Shown here: one piece after another, positions 13,551 through 14,765 of the stretch
Layout of the letters: the number at the start of each line of letters is the position of its first letter
Numbering within the stretch: the stretch's first letter is position 1
Origin: Amphritea sp.
GTDB taxonomy: Bacteria; Pseudomonadota; Gammaproteobacteria; Pseudomonadales; Balneatricaceae
Direction of reading: 5' to 3'
Assembly: GCA_018067325.1 (NCBI GenBank)
Contig: JAGPUU010000397.1
Location: 1 to 14,765, forward strand
DNA: 14,765 nt
Notes under the pieces: model-generated
What the model was told of the DNA's origin: nothing
What the model saw: the letters and a program-made list of their open reading frames with translations, nothing else
Databases searched by the model: none
Program-made: the position numbers and the translations under genes

Positions 13551-14765
13551 ATGAAACTACAAAGCTATATCAACGGCCAGTGGGTTGATGGTACAGATAA
13601 CGGCGCTGAAGTATTCAATGCCGTTAACGGCGAATCTATTTGTACCGTTAGCAGCAGCGGCATCGATTTTGAAGATGCAGTGCGCTACGCCCGTGAAACC
13701 GGCGGCCCTGCCCTGCGCAAAATGACTTTCCATGAGCGTGCCAACGCGTTAAAAGCGCTTGGCAAAATGCTGATGGAGAAAAAAGAAGAGTTCTACCGTG
13801 TCTCCGCCTGGACCGGTGCAACCCGCGCCGACAGCTGGATTGACATCGAAGGTGGTGTTAGCACCATGTTCACGTACTCAAGCCTGGTACGTCGTGAATT
13901 ACCCAATGAAACCTTCCTGGTTGAGGATGATGCACAGCGTCTGTCCGCCCAGGGAACTTTCATCGGCCGTCATATTCTGGTGCCTAAAGAAGGTGTTGCG
14001 GTACATATCAACGCATTCAACTTCCCTTGCTGGGGCATGCTTGAAAAGATCGCTCCTAGTTTAGCCGCTGGTATGCCGGTTATCGTTAAACCGGCAACAG
14101 CATCCAGCTACCTGACGGAAGTAATGGTTAAAGCCATTGTTGCTTCAGGCATTCTGCCTCCTGGTGCCATTCAGCTGATCAGCGGTAGCGTAGGCGATCT
14201 GCTTAACCGTCTGAATGAACAAGATGTTGTGACCTTTACAGGCTCAGCCTCTACCGGTCAAAAGCTGCGTTCACACCCAAATATCGTTGCCAACTCTATC
14301 CCCTTCACCATGGAAGCCGACTCGCTGAACAGCAGCATTCTAGGTGCAACGGTTGAGCCCGGCTCGGTTGAATTTGACCTTTATGTCAAAGAAGTCGCAC
14401 GGGAAATGACGGTTAAAGCCGGACAGAAATGTACCGCGATTCGCCGTGCCATTATCCCGCGTAACCGTATCGAAGCGGTTGCAGAAGCACTGAAAGCACG
14501 CCTGGACAAAACCACTGTCGGTGACCCGGCAGTAGACGGTGTGCGTATGGGACCACTAGTCGGTCGCAGCCAGGTACGCGATGTGTGGGAGAAAGTTGAC
14601 CAGCTCAAGCAGAGCTGTGAACTGATCTACGGCGGTACCGAAGATTTCGCCATTACCGGCGGAGATCTGGAAACCGGTGCGTTCTTCCCCCCTACTCTGC
14701 TTTACACAGATCAACCAACACAAACAGATATCCCCCATGGTGTTGAAGCCTTTGGTCCTGTCTCT
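13551..14765 (+). CDS. paaZ: PaaZ, ring-opening oxepin-CoA hydrolase / semialdehyde dehydrogenase (3' end missing)
   Basis: 405 residues are visible from the ATG at 13551; the frame is still open at the right edge. All of it is the N-terminal aldehyde dehydrogenase domain, starting MKLQSYINGQWVDGT. Catalytic Glu255 (FTMEADSLN) and Cys294 (AGQKCTAIRR) match Glu256/Cys295 of E. coli PaaZ. The cofactor Lys180 (VIVKPAT), the HINAFNFPCWG segment and the FTGSASTGQ turn are also present. In the bifunctional enzyme a C-terminal MaoC-type hydratase domain hydrolyses oxepin-CoA, and this domain oxidises the resulting semialdehyde with NADP to 3-oxo-5,6-dehydrosuberyl-CoA. Whether the MaoC domain is present here cannot be seen, but the ALDH domain is of the PaaZ type. 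It is the last gene visible in the train, behind two hairpins. Confidence 0.95.
   Translation, partial: MKLQSYINGQWVDGTDNGAEVFNAVNGESICTVSSSGIDFEDAVRYARETGGPALRKMTFHERANALKALGKMLMEKKEEFYRVSAWTGATRADSWIDIEGGVSTMFTYSSLVRRELPNETFLVEDDAQRLSAQGTFIGRHILVPKEGVAVHINAFNFPCWGMLEKIAPSLAAGMPVIVKPATASSYLTEVMVKAIVASGILPPGAIQLISGSVGDLLNRLNEQDVVTFTGSASTGQKLRSHPNIVANSIPFTMEADSLNSSILGATVEPGSVEFDLYVKEVAREMTVKAGQKCTAIRRAIIPRNRIEAVAEALKARLDKTTVGDPAVDGVRMGPLVGRSQVRDVWEKVDQLKQSCELIYGGTEDFAITGGDLETGAFFPPTLLYTDQPTQTDIPHGVEAFGPVS

Noticed and set aside
1..14765. Mobile elements, CRISPR, RNA genes or phage genes
   Set aside because: No repeats of the right form, no terminal inverted repeats, no tRNA-like or rRNA-like sequence, and genes occupy nearly the whole window.

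Overview
The window is almost entirely a phenylacetate catabolic (paa) locus of a Gram-negative bacterium. Moderate base composition, gammaproteobacterial-type Paa proteins that align closely along their length with what I recall of the E. coli ones, and an AT-rich regulatory region suggest a gammaproteobacterium, perhaps a marine Oceanospirillales-type organism. That placement is inference from protein resemblance only. There are no tRNA, rRNA, insertion-sequence, phage or CRISPR signals.

Layout, left to right. (1) The 3' part of paaX, the phenylacetyl-CoA-responsive repressor, enters from the left edge and converges on paaY; a 12-bp bidirectional hairpin terminator separates them. (2) A minus-strand pair, paaN then paaY, encodes an aldehyde-dehydrogenase-family protein and a hexapeptide-repeat thioesterase/carbonic-anhydrase-like protein. 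(3) A 513-bp AT-rich divergent region (2925-3437) holds two FNR/Anr-type boxes (one a perfect consensus match), several palindromes and promoter-like hexamers, and a 14-codon reading frame with a good ribosome binding site. (4) A long plus-strand gene train follows: paaF-G-H-I-J (4 to 11-bp gaps, one 8-bp overlap), then after 83 bp paaK, after 128 bp paaA-B-C-D-E, and after a 59-bp hairpin-rich gap paaZ, which runs off the right edge.

Together these genes cover the aerobic CoA-thioester route. PaaK makes phenylacetyl-CoA; PaaABC(D)E epoxidises its ring; PaaG isomerises the epoxide to the oxepin; PaaZ opens the ring and oxidises the semialdehyde; PaaJ thiolysis, PaaG/PaaF/PaaH beta-oxidation and PaaJ again give acetyl-CoA and succinyl-CoA. 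PaaI and PaaY are thioesterases that release CoA from stalled or dead-end intermediates. PaaX is expected to repress until phenylacetyl-CoA appears.

No wholly new system is evident. The points most worth a second look are the FNR/Anr-type boxes in front of an oxygen-dependent pathway, the presence of PaaN in addition to PaaZ and its pairing with PaaY, the possible leader peptide, and the double hairpin in front of paaZ.
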